64,000 nt of DNA, taken from NCBI RefSeq assembly GCF_000025725.1, contig NC_013943.1, positions 2,542,001 to 2,606,000 of the forward strand. The letters are read 5' to 3'. This stretch comes from Denitrovibrio acetiphilus DSM 12809 (lineage in GTDB: Bacteria > Chrysiogenota > Deferribacteres > Deferribacterales > Geovibrionaceae). The notes under the pieces are model-generated. The model ran no database searches. It was not told the origin of the DNA and was given only the letters and a program-made list of their open reading frames with translations. Shown here piece by piece: positions 33,296 through 40,858 of the stretch. The position numbers and the translations under genes are program-made. Numbering within the stretch: the stretch's first letter is position 1; each line of letters starts with the position of its first letter.

Positions 33296-34259
33296 TTCTT
33301 TTCTCCAAAAGCACTTTATGCTCCTGATCCTTTATATTCAGCCCCTCTTCTATAGCTTCTATCAGTGCATTTCTGTCCTGATTCTTTATTGACGGCACAA
33401 GGTCGATCTCCGCGTCTGAAAGGAGGCAGGGACGAAGCTTCCCGTCTGATGTCAGACGAAGTTTATCACATTCACTGCAAAAGTGGTTTGATATAGGAGT
33501 GATAATGCCGATCATGGCACCGTTGCTTAGTTCATAGTTCTGAGCGGGACCGCCAAGCCTTGTTTTCTGGGTCTGCTTAAGGTCATATTTGCTTTTGATA
33601 ATCTCCAAAATATCTTTACCAAAAAGGATATTCTCCTCTTTCCATTCGCTGAAGTTACCAACAGGCATAAACTCTATAAAACGGGTGATAATGCGGTTTT
33701 TAGCAGAAAACTCACAAAAGTCTAATATTTCGTCATCATTATACCCTTTGATAACTACCATATTGGTTTTAACAGGACCGATACCAGCACGCTGGACATG
33801 CTTAATGCTGTCAATGATCTTTTCAAGTTTGAAGCCGCCGGTGATATCTTTATATCTCTCTTCCTGAAGGGAGTCGAGGCTGACGTTCACACGTTGAATT
33901 CCGGCACTCTTGATCTGCTCGGTAAACTCTTTCAGAAGCGCACCGTTTGTGGTCAGCGTCACTTCCTCAAGTTTTTCCATCTTTCCAAGTCCCTCAAGGA
34001 ATGAACCTATCCCTTTCCTTACAAGCGGTTCTCCGCCTGTAACGCGAACCTTTTTCACTCCGAGAGAGCAGAAAACATCTACAGCAAACAAAAGCTCTTC
34101 ATAAGAAAGTATATTCTCGTGTTGCAGACATTTAAAATCTGTAGTAGGCATGCAGTATTTGCATCGGAAATTACATCTATCGGTTACAGACACACGGAGA
34201 TACTTGATCTCTCTGCCAAACCGGTCTTTCATATTATTATGCGTAGACATCATCTTCAT
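33255..34259 (-). CDS. moaA: GTP 3',8-cyclase MoaA
   Basis: A radical SAM enzyme that begins molybdenum cofactor synthesis from GTP. The SAM cluster is Cys29, Cys33, Cys36 (TDRCNFRCKYCMP). The second cluster is FCSECDKLRLTSDGKLRPC near residue 260. The protein ends in Gly-Gly, the tail needed for activity. The start is uncertain: ATG 34259 overlaps the tatC stop by 23 bases and has GGGAG just upstream, while ATG 34232 (MKDRFGREIKYLRVS) gives a more usual N-terminus. It lies between tatC and the LarA-like gene in one operon. Confidence 0.95.
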   Translation of the reverse strand: MKMMSTHNNMKDRFGREIKYLRVSVTDRCNFRCKYCMPTTDFKCLQHENILSYEELLFAVDVFCSLGVKKVRVTGGEPLVRKGIGSFLEGLGKMEKLEEVTLTTNGALLKEFTEQIKSAGIQRVNVSLDSLQEERYKDITGGFKLEKIIDSIKHVQRAGIGPVKTNMVVIKGYNDDEILDFCEFSAKNRIITRFIEFMPVGNFSEWKEENILFGKDILEIIKSKYDLKQTQKTRLGGPAQNYELSNGAMIGIITPISNHFCSECDKLRLTSDGKLRPCLLSDAEIDLVPSIKNQDRNALIEAIEEGLNIKDQEHKVLLEKRNDGYKRTMSKIGG

Positions 34260-35004
34260 TTATCTCCCTTTTACGTCCGAATGCTTTCGCAACAAGAACA
34301 CTGAGTTCATAGAGGAATATCATAGGACCTGACATCATTATCTGGGTAAAAACGTCAGGAGGAGTAAGCACTGCGGAAAAAATAACTATACCAAAATAAG
34401 CATAGCGTCTGTGTTTTCTCATCATGGCTGCTGTGAGAATACCCATTTTCGCAAGAAAAAGGACAAACACAGGCATCTCGAAAACAAGCCCGAAAGCCAT
34501 TATAAGCCTTGTAACAAAGCTGAGATACCACTGTATTGACAGGTTTGCCGTCACATACCCCTCGGCGTATCCCAGAAAGAATTTAAAACCAAACGGAAAA
34601 ACAACATAATAAGCAAAGCTCGCCCCGAGAAAAAACAGAAGGGACGACATAAAAACGAATGATACTATGTATTTCTTCTCCTGAGCATAAAGCCCCGGAG
34701 CTATGAACTTCCACATCTGATAAAAGATAAAAGGCATACTAAAGAACACAGCAACAAGCAGAGACAGCTTAAGCTCTGTGAAGAACCCCTCTGTAAGCTT
34801 CAAAAGCGCCATAGAAGAATCCTGCGGCAGAAGAGGAACTATCGGTGCTGTGATAAAGTCCATGAAGATAAAACTTTTCCAGTACACAAAGCTGAATACA
34901 ACGACAAGAACTACTATGACCCTAATGAGCCTTTTACGTAATTCTTCCAGGTGAGTGGTAAGTGGAAGAGCCTGTTCAACCCCCTGTTCCTTATCCCTGG
35001 ACAT
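34237..35004 (-). CDS. tatC: Sec-independent protein translocase TatC
   Basis: Core receptor of the twin-arginine pathway in the inner membrane. The protein starts MSRDKEQGVEQALPLTTHLEELRKRL in three short blocks; the HLEELRKRL motif is diagnostic, and FYQMWKFIAPGLYAQEKKY and the loop FELPVF-like segment (FEMPVF) follow. Six transmembrane helices are visible. I chose ATG 35004 (255 residues); the open frame reaches back to 35196 but the extra part lies inside tatA and is out of family. It overlaps tatA by 14 bases. Confidence 0.95.
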   Translation of the reverse strand: MSRDKEQGVEQALPLTTHLEELRKRLIRVIVVLVVVFSFVYWKSFIFMDFITAPIVPLLPQDSSMALLKLTEGFFTELKLSLLVAVFFSMPFIFYQMWKFIAPGLYAQEKKYIVSFVFMSSLLFFLGASFAYYVVFPFGFKFFLGYAEGYVTANLSIQWYLSFVTRLIMAFGLVFEMPVFVLFLAKMGILTAAMMRKHRRYAYFGIVIFSAVLTPPDVFTQIMMSGPMIFLYELSVLVAKAFGRKREINEDDVYA

Positions 35005-35344
35005 TGTCTTTACCCTCAGCTTTTTCTTTTGGAGCCTCAGCAGTTTTCTCTTGCTGTTCAGCAGTTTCAGTCTTTGCATCTGCCGGCTCAGCGTCAACAG
35101 TAGTAGCATCTTTGTAATGCTCGTCATAAACTTCCTGAGCCTTTTTAGGGGCAGGTTTTTTAGCCGGTTCCGTATCGATATCAAGATTAACTGCATCTTT
35201 AAAATCAGTCATATACTTCTTGAATTCGGCATACCCCTTGCCGAGCCCTTTCGCAACTTCCGGCAGTTTTTTAGGACCGACAACAATCAGAGCGACAGCC
35301 ATTATAAGGATTATTTCCGACATTCCGAATCCGAACATATTCAA
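34991..35344 (-). CDS. tatA: Twin-arginine translocase TatA/TatB family protein
   Basis: A 117-residue protein with one N-terminal hydrophobic helix (SEIILIMAVALIVVGPKKLPEVAKGLGKG in pieces), the short hinge GPKKLP and an amphipathic helix. A long, highly charged Ala/Glu/Lys/Pro-rich tail (60-117) follows. The Glu at position 10 inside the membrane helix is more TatB-like, while the GxGxxEF context is TatA-like; TatA/B duality is common in single-copy systems. It is followed by tatC with a 14-base overlap and begins the tat-moaA-LarA operon. Confidence 0.93.
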   Translation of the reverse strand: MNMFGFGMSEIILIMAVALIVVGPKKLPEVAKGLGKGYAEFKKYMTDFKDAVNLDIDTEPAKKPAPKKAQEVYDEHYKDATTVDAEPADAKTETAEQQEKTAEAPKEKAEGKDNVQG

Positions 35345-35461
35345 CCTCGTCTATTGTATATAAATTTGTCTTAATCAATAAATAAGACGGCACTTCTGAT
35401 AATATTAAAATTGAGCTAAAAAGCAAGATGTATATCAAGTATTAACACACCAGAAACCTTG

Positions 35462-35490
35462 TTTACACAAATTGTTTGCCCTGTTATATT
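35462..35490 (+). promoter_or_regulatory. Predicted promoter of radC (near-leaderless)
   Basis: TTTACA (35462-35467), 17 bp, TATATT (35485-35490). The ATG follows after only eight bases (35499), so the start of the message should fall at the start codon. The intervening TACTCATT has no Shine-Dalgarno. Confidence 0.52.
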
Positions 35491-35498
35491 TACTCATT

Positions 35499-36164
35499 AT
35501 GAAAGAACACTACCACGGACACAGAAACAGACTCAAAAAACGCTTTTCAAAAGAGCCGGAATCCCTTTATGACTACGAGGTTCTGGAGCTCCTGCTGGGT
35601 TATGTCCTCAGAGGCAGAGATGTTAAACCTCAGGCAAAAGAACTTCTGGAACGTGCAGGGAGCCTGAGCGCCATACTCGGGTATGATACTAAAAACATAA
35701 AAGGACTCGGAGAAGAAGCGCAGATGTTTTTCGGTGCTATACGTGAATTCTTCGCCCGGCTGGGGTATGAAGATATAGACAGAGAAGCTGTCATTATAGA
35801 TAAACCTGAAAAAGCCGCTCAGTTTCTTAAATACAAGATCGCCTATGATAAAAAAGAACACTTTGTGGCTCTTTTTCTGGATGTTAACAAAAAACTTCTC
35901 GGTTTCGAAAATCTGTTCAAAGGCACTGTGGACAGGCTGGCTGTCTATCCGAGAGAGATCGCTGAGCGTGCAATAACGAGCAAAGCAACCCATGTCATAG
36001 TTGCACACAACCACCCGTCAGGCAATATGTCCCCGTCTGAGACAGATATCACACTGACAGATAAATTAATAAAAGCCCTTGCCGCACTTGATATAAATCT
36101 GGCTGATCATATTATAATTACCACAAAAGGCTTTTACAGTTTCAAACGTGAACAGGTCATCTGA
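35499..36164 (+). CDS. RadC/JAB-domain protein
   Basis: A 221-residue protein of the RadC family. The N-terminal helix-hairpin-helix-like part has YEVLELLLGYVL and the C-terminal MPN+ domain has the metal signature EHF then HNHPSG followed by SPSETD, ending with the AdhIIT block ADHIIITTKGFYSF. The JAMM residues are complete, so zinc hydrolase activity is possible, although a DNA repair role has been questioned for the family. The frame could reach back to TTG 35472, but the ATG at 35499 begins the conserved region. It appears to be read from a leaderless message. Confidence 0.9.
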   Translation: MKEHYHGHRNRLKKRFSKEPESLYDYEVLELLLGYVLRGRDVKPQAKELLERAGSLSAILGYDTKNIKGLGEEAQMFFGAIREFFARLGYEDIDREAVIIDKPEKAAQFLKYKIAYDKKEHFVALFLDVNKKLLGFENLFKGTVDRLAVYPREIAERAITSKATHVIVAHNHPSGNMSPSETDITLTDKLIKALAALDINLADHIIITTKGFYSFKREQVI

Positions 36165-36178
36165 TAACGGAGTAAACC

Positions 36179-37063
36179 ATGAAAAGAGTTCTTGTAACCG
36201 GAGCAACGGGATTTGTCGGAAACGCAGTATTGGCATCACTGAACAAACACGGATACGTCCCTGTCGCTCTCGTAAGACACGGCAGTGAAAACAAGCTGAA
36301 GCACAGCGTAGAGATGGTCAAAGGTGATGTTATGGACAAGGCAAGCCTTCTGAAAGCTCTGGAGGGCATTTATGCTGTAGTTCACCTTGTGGGGATAATA
36401 AGGGAATATCCATCCAGAGGAGTAACCTTTGAAAAAATGCATCACACCGCCACAAAAAACATCGTGGAAGCTGCTGCCGAAATGGGCATCAAGAGATACA
36501 TCCATATGTCCGCCAACGGAACGAGGCTTAACGCTGTCAGTGATTACCATATAACAAAACAGCTTGCTGAAGACGAAGTTAAAAACAGCGGACTTGACTA
36601 TACAATATTCCGTCCGTCACTGGTTTACGGTCAGGATGACTCTTTTATAAACATGCTTGCAGGTTATATGAAGCGCACACCGGTATTCTCATACTTCGGT
36701 GACGGTTCCTACCCTATGCAGCCTGTTTTTGTTGGTGATGTCGCCGAATGCTTTGTAAAAGCTATAGATAACCAGTCCACCACAAAAATGATATATCCCC
36801 TCTGCGGGAAAAACGTCTATACTTACAAACACCTTCTTCGTCTGGTTGGCAAAGCGCTGGGGAAAAACATCATTCTGCTTCCGGTTCCGGAGTTCGCTAT
36901 AAAAACCGGGATATCTCTGTTTGGCAAAGCGAACTGGTTTCCTATTACTAAAGATCAGTTCATCATGCTCACCGAAGGGAACACTTGCAGTTCTGACGAC
37001 GCATTTAAAATCCTTAAAGTTGAACGTTCTGATTTTTACGAAAAAATAAGCTCTTATTTATAA
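36179..37063 (+). CDS. NAD(P)-dependent epimerase, NDUFA9-like atypical SDR
   Basis: A 294-residue protein with GATGFVGNAV (8-17), HLVGII, and a YHITKQLAEDEV segment, the pattern of the complex-I-accessory NDUFA9-like SDR group. Relatives bind NADPH but lack clear catalytic activity or act on ubiquinone or isoprenoid-like substrates. The C-terminal part (VYTYKHLLRLVG) is helical. It begins 14 bases after the radC stop. There is no complex I gene nearby; the function is open. Confidence 0.88.
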   Translation: MKRVLVTGATGFVGNAVLASLNKHGYVPVALVRHGSENKLKHSVEMVKGDVMDKASLLKALEGIYAVVHLVGIIREYPSRGVTFEKMHHTATKNIVEAAAEMGIKRYIHMSANGTRLNAVSDYHITKQLAEDEVKNSGLDYTIFRPSLVYGQDDSFINMLAGYMKRTPVFSYFGDGSYPMQPVFVGDVAECFVKAIDNQSTTKMIYPLCGKNVYTYKHLLRLVGKALGKNIILLPVPEFAIKTGISLFGKANWFPITKDQFIMLTEGNTCSSDDAFKILKVERSDFYEKISSYL

Positions 37064-37128
37064 AAGAAGTTGAAAACGGCAGACCATTTACTTAGAATGT
37101 TCTGACTAAATTTTTGGAGAACTATGAA

Positions 37129-37611
37129 ATGAAAAGATTGATAATAGCATTGTTTATAATGATTTTTGCTGTTTCATGCGGAGACAGCGGTTCAAAACCA
37201 TCTGATGCATCTTCCGTTGACATTAAAACTGTTACAAAGGGATTCATAGACCAGCTCAAAGAAGAACACAAAGGCAAAGTTATGATAGTTAACTTCTTTG
37301 CCTCATGGTGTCCGCCTTGCAGAGGTGAAACTCCCGACTTTGTGGAAGCCTATAATAAAAATAAAGATAATAACTTTGTCATCGTAGGTCTTTCTCTGGA
37401 TAAAAAACCTTCTGATGCAGCAAAATTTTTAGATGAGTTTAAAGTCACATACCCAGTCTACATAGCAGACAACGCTCTCGGCTCGGAAATGAGCATAAGC
37501 ACTATCCCCACCTCTCTGATCTATAAACCGGACGGAAAGCTTTTTGACATAGTTGTCGGTCCATTAACAGCTAAAGAACTGGACATTATAGCCGGAAGCT
37601 TTAAGGAATAA
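37129..37611 (+). CDS. TlpA/ResA-like thioredoxin lipoprotein
   Basis: A 160-residue lipoprotein. The signal ends in the lipobox FAVSCGDS with Cys17. The thioredoxin fold has the active site ASWCPPCRGETPD (Cys61, Cys64) and a later cis-proline TIPTSLIYKPDGK. It probably reduces periplasmic disulfides, for instance apocytochrome c. I chose ATG 37129 because GGAG lies about nine bases upstream; the longer TTG reading (37114) begins at that ribosome site. The following DUF151 gene has its own SD. Confidence 0.93.
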   Translation: MKRLIIALFIMIFAVSCGDSGSKPSDASSVDIKTVTKGFIDQLKEEHKGKVMIVNFFASWCPPCRGETPDFVEAYNKNKDNNFVIVGLSLDKKPSDAAKFLDEFKVTYPVYIADNALGSEMSISTIPTSLIYKPDGKLFDIVVGPLTAKELDIIAGSFKE

Positions 37612-37690
37612 CTAATTTCCTATTGCACTGCGCAATAACAGCGTTATTTTATAACATGTCAGAAAGATATAGCTCGGAGGCTATTTAGGT

Positions 37691-38170
37691 ATGATAGAAA
37701 CCTCAGTCAAATGCGTCATAAAAGAACCCCTAACGTCCAGATACATTCTGGTACTTGAAACCCTGTGCGGTCATTATCTCATCCCTGTTTACATCGGAGC
37801 TTTCGAAGCAGAATCCATATACTGCGTACAGAATAAGATCAAATCGCCACGACCAATGACATTTGACTTTATCTCCGGCATACTGGGATATCTGGATGAA
37901 GTAAACATAGACAGAGCCGTTGTGGACAGATACGAGGACGGTCTCTATAAAGCAAGTGTTTTTGTTATATGTAACAAAGAGGAAAAACGAATCGACTGCC
38001 GCCCTACCGATGCAGTTTCACTGGCTCTCCACATGGACATACCTATTTATGTCGAAGACGATGTGCTTAACTCCGGTAAATGTGTCGACAGAAACAATCT
38101 CACAAAGCTGGATAACGAAACTCTGGGCTCACTCATTGATGACCACGGCACAGTTTTCTGGAACGTCTGA
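37691..38170 (+). CDS. DUF151 / bifunctional nuclease family protein
   Basis: A 159-residue protein with the DUF151 core: ILVLETLCGHYLIPVYIGAFEAESIY in segments, RPMTFDFISGIL and the RPTDAVSLALHMDIPIYVEDDVL block. Family members in plants have DNase/RNase activity; in bacteria the role is unknown. CGGAGG lies about a dozen bases upstream of the ATG. A good terminator follows after 20 bases. It stands alone between tlpA and the sensor kinase. Confidence 0.9.
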   Translation: MIETSVKCVIKEPLTSRYILVLETLCGHYLIPVYIGAFEAESIYCVQNKIKSPRPMTFDFISGILGYLDEVNIDRAVVDRYEDGLYKASVFVICNKEEKRIDCRPTDAVSLALHMDIPIYVEDDVLNSGKCVDRNNLTKLDNETLGSLIDDHGTVFWNV

Positions 38171-38190
38171 GCACTAAATCTTTTACACAG

Positions 38191-38228
38191 GGCAATAAAT
38201 AACTAATCATCACATTTGTTGCCTTTTT
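38191..38228 (+). terminator. Rho-independent terminator after the DUF151 gene
   Basis: Ten-pair stem GGCAATAAAT/ATTTGTTGCC (38191-38200 and 38214-38223; one T-G) with a 13-base loop and T5. Confidence 0.85.
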
Positions 38229-38252
38229 GCACATAATTCACATTCCATTGTA

Positions 38253-38272
38253 TACCATCACTTTACATGGTA
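38253..38272. promoter_or_regulatory. Inverted repeat upstream of the heme sensor kinase
   Basis: TACCAT (38253-38258) and ATGGTA (38267-38272) are inverted half-sites separated by eight bases, about 45 bases before the kinase ATG and overlapping a possible -35 region (TTTACA 38262-38267). It is a candidate regulator site. Confidence 0.35.
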
Positions 38273-38316
38273 ATCTAGTTGTACTGTTAATAACCACTTA
38301 GTACAGGCAGAAGGCA

Positions 38317-39873
38317 ATGAAGAGTATCTTCTATGCGCCGGTTTTCATTTTTGTGCTGTTCATGATATTCCTTATCACTTTTGAACTTTATCATGGCAAA
38401 CACAATTACAACGTGATAATGCAAAGCCGTGCAGACGAAATAATCAATACGGTAACAACTTACAGGGAATGGGCAGCGGACGTCGGGATGATATATGCTG
38501 ATGCAGAAAAAATACCGCCTAACCCTTTTCTGGAGTGGCGTTCAGACAGAGATGTATACACCGAAAATCTGCACCTGACCATGCTCAATCCATCTTATAT
38601 GACAAGGCTTGTGTCGAACCTTCTGAACGAACATAGCGGCTTTACACTCCGGATGGTGGGGGTGGATGCTATGAACCACTTTAACGAACCAAGCGAATGG
38701 GAACTGCGTGGGTTTGACGCATTCAAAAGCGGTCTGGGACTCTATACCGACCCTGAAAATGGCGCCCTTCTCCAAAAATCCTTCCGCTATATGAAGCCGC
38801 TTTTTACTACTGAAGCATGCATTCCCTGCCACCTCAAACAGGGATTTCAGGTGGGAGACCTCATCGGGGGGATAAGCATAGAAATGCCCGGGGGCAAAGT
38901 AGCATCAATACTGCTTCACAACACCGTACGAAACATAACAGTATACACAGTCATATCTTTAATACTACTCGTGTCTGTAACTCTCCTCCAGAATAAAATC
39001 TATTCGATCTCCAGCTCACAGGAAGAAAACATTAACAACCTAAACAAAGAGATCAAACGCAGACAGCTCAGCGAAGAAGCTCTTGTGCAGCAAACAAGAA
39101 TTGCATCACAAGGGGAGCTTTTGTCACTTGTGGCACACCACTGGAGGCAGCCCCTTAACGTGGTGTCACTTACGCTTGATATGATACGGGAAGAGATAGA
39201 GGATGTTGACCCCGACAATAATTATTCATTTAAAAATATTGATGAATCACTGGCTCTTATACAGGATCTCAGTACATCTATTGATGTCTTCAGTAAAAGA
39301 TTTGCCAAAGACGACGAAAATAGTTATTTCAACTCAACCAACATAATTATGGAAACAATCAATATTATGGAACCTCTTATGGTATCTATGAACATCAAAT
39401 TGTGGCTAAAATGCTCTACTGAAGACTCTGATACTGACATATGCCTCTGCACAAAGGATATGCGTGACAAGGAAACATGTATAAAAGATGATGTATTGCT
39501 GGAGGGCAGCTCAAACCAGTTCAGCCAGATACTCCTGACTCTGCTGAAAAATTCTTATGAAGCAATACTTGACCACAGATACAAAGAATCTGAAATAAGA
39601 CAGGGGGCAGTCCATATTTCTGTATTTTCAACAAAAACCACTTTCACAATGTCCGTCATAGACAACGGATGCGGGTTTACACCTGAAGCAGCATCAAGGG
39701 CATTTGAACCTTATTACACAACAAAGGGATACGACTATGGTAGAGGAACCGGGCTTTATTTCGCCAAAAACCTTGCTCATAAATTTGAAGACGGTGACCT
39801 TATGATAGACTCAGATTACGAATATACCAAAGTAGTTTTCAAAGCAAAACGAGTACATCCGCAAAATAGATGA
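38317..39873 (+). CDS. Sensor histidine kinase with periplasmic c-heme (DUF3365-like) domain
   Basis: A 518-residue membrane kinase. A signal anchor (about 7-22) is followed by a periplasmic domain (25-200) that ends with a CIPCH heme motif (Cys168, Cys171, His172), as in Tll0287/DUF3365 domains. A second transmembrane helix is at about 203-225, then a coiled linker, the dimerisation His in VAHHWRQPLNVV (His274/His275), the N box LLKNSYEAI, G1 DNGCGF and G2 GRGTGLYFAKNL. A heme-based sensor for redox potential or gas is likely, with ATP-dependent autophosphorylation. No response regulator is next to it. Confidence 0.9.
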   Translation: MKSIFYAPVFIFVLFMIFLITFELYHGKHNYNVIMQSRADEIINTVTTYREWAADVGMIYADAEKIPPNPFLEWRSDRDVYTENLHLTMLNPSYMTRLVSNLLNEHSGFTLRMVGVDAMNHFNEPSEWELRGFDAFKSGLGLYTDPENGALLQKSFRYMKPLFTTEACIPCHLKQGFQVGDLIGGISIEMPGGKVASILLHNTVRNITVYTVISLILLVSVTLLQNKIYSISSSQEENINNLNKEIKRRQLSEEALVQQTRIASQGELLSLVAHHWRQPLNVVSLTLDMIREEIEDVDPDNNYSFKNIDESLALIQDLSTSIDVFSKRFAKDDENSYFNSTNIIMETINIMEPLMVSMNIKLWLKCSTEDSDTDICLCTKDMRDKETCIKDDVLLEGSSNQFSQILLTLLKNSYEAILDHRYKESEIRQGAVHISVFSTKTTFTMSVIDNGCGFTPEAASRAFEPYYTTKGYDYGRGTGLYFAKNLAHKFEDGDLMIDSDYEYTKVVFKAKRVHPQNR

Positions 39874-39874
39874 T

Positions 39875-39905
39875 CAAAAAAAAGCCCGCTTATGAGGGCG
39901 GGCTC
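39875..39905 (-). terminator. Rho-independent terminator of the secDF operon
   Basis: Perfect 7 bp stem AGCCCGC/GCGGGCT (39883-39889 and 39898-39904) followed by seven or eight T on the minus strand. It lies 26 bases past the secF stop and just after the kinase stop of the other strand. Confidence 0.88.
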
Positions 39906-39930
39906 GTAGGTTTCACAATTATCATCAGAA

Positions 39931-40842
39931 TCAGGCAGCCTTAGCTTCCCTCTTCTTTTTAGTAAGGACATAGACAAATGCACTTGCAATACCTATGGAA
40001 GAATATGTACCAACTACAATACCCATCAGTAGTGCGAATGCAAAGCCGTTAATAACTTCTCCACCAAACAGATACAGAGACCCCACTGCAAGGAGAGTTG
40101 TGAGGGATGTCAGAACCGTACGGCTGAGTGTCTCATTCAGCGATTTATTTATGAGCTTTTTCAAATCCATATCTGTTTTGTCTTCCTGCATATTTTCACG
40201 TATGCGGTCAAACACAACGATAGTGTCATTCAGCGAATAACCAACGATGGTGAGAAGCGCTGCAATGATAGTCAGGGTAATTTCTTTCCCTGCTATACTG
40301 AATATCCCAAGAGTTATCACAACATCATGAGAAATAGCCAGAACAGCCCCCACAGCAAAAATCAGCTGAAATCTGAAAGCGACATAAATCAGTACGCCTA
40401 TAAGCGAGTAGAGAACAGCATAGGTTGCTTTGCTTTTAAGGTCTGCACCGACCTGAGGGCCAACTTGCTCGACACGCTCTACGATAAATTCATTATCGGG
40501 AAATGTATTGCCCATACTTTCTTTTATAGTATTAGCAACCTCGTTGAGGTCACGTTCAGTTTTTTCAACTCTGATGAGGATCTCTTCGGGAGCACCGAAG
40601 TTCTGTATCACAACCTCACCAATGTCAAGACTGTCCATTGCGCTTCTTATCTTGTCAACATCCGGTGCGCTGCTGAACTGCATCTGGATGATTGTACCGC
40701 CTGCAAAGTCGATACCAAAGTTAAACCCTTTGGTAAATACTATCCCGAGGCTCAGGATGAAGACCAGACCAGATATAACAAAAAATATCTTGGTCTTGGA
40801 CATAAAATCAAATTGTGTCCCTGTTTTTATCAACTCAAACAT
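39931..40842 (-). CDS. secF: Protein translocase subunit SecF
   Basis: A 303-residue membrane protein of the SecDF complex, which uses proton flow to pull proteins out of the Sec channel. Six transmembrane segments are seen; GFNFGIDFAGGT begins the protein and SLNDTIVVFDRIRENM in the fourth-fifth helix region is the SecF signature. The gene follows secD after 16 bases. Confidence 0.97.
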   Translation of the reverse strand: MFELIKTGTQFDFMSKTKIFFVISGLVFILSLGIVFTKGFNFGIDFAGGTIIQMQFSSAPDVDKIRSAMDSLDIGEVVIQNFGAPEEILIRVEKTERDLNEVANTIKESMGNTFPDNEFIVERVEQVGPQVGADLKSKATYAVLYSLIGVLIYVAFRFQLIFAVGAVLAISHDVVITLGIFSIAGKEITLTIIAALLTIVGYSLNDTIVVFDRIRENMQEDKTDMDLKKLINKSLNETLSRTVLTSLTTLLAVGSLYLFGGEVINGFAFALLMGIVVGTYSSIGIASAFVYVLTKKKREAKAA

Positions 40843-40858
40843 TTATTCATACCTCGAC

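Noticed and set aside
35004-35196. Extended N-terminus of TatC
   Set aside because: The additional 64 residues lie inside tatA in another frame and are basic and non-family; ATG 35004 starts at the conserved TatC N-terminus.
39875-39905. Terminator for the heme sensor kinase on the plus strand
   Set aside because: The T run is present only on the minus strand, so it serves the secDF operon.
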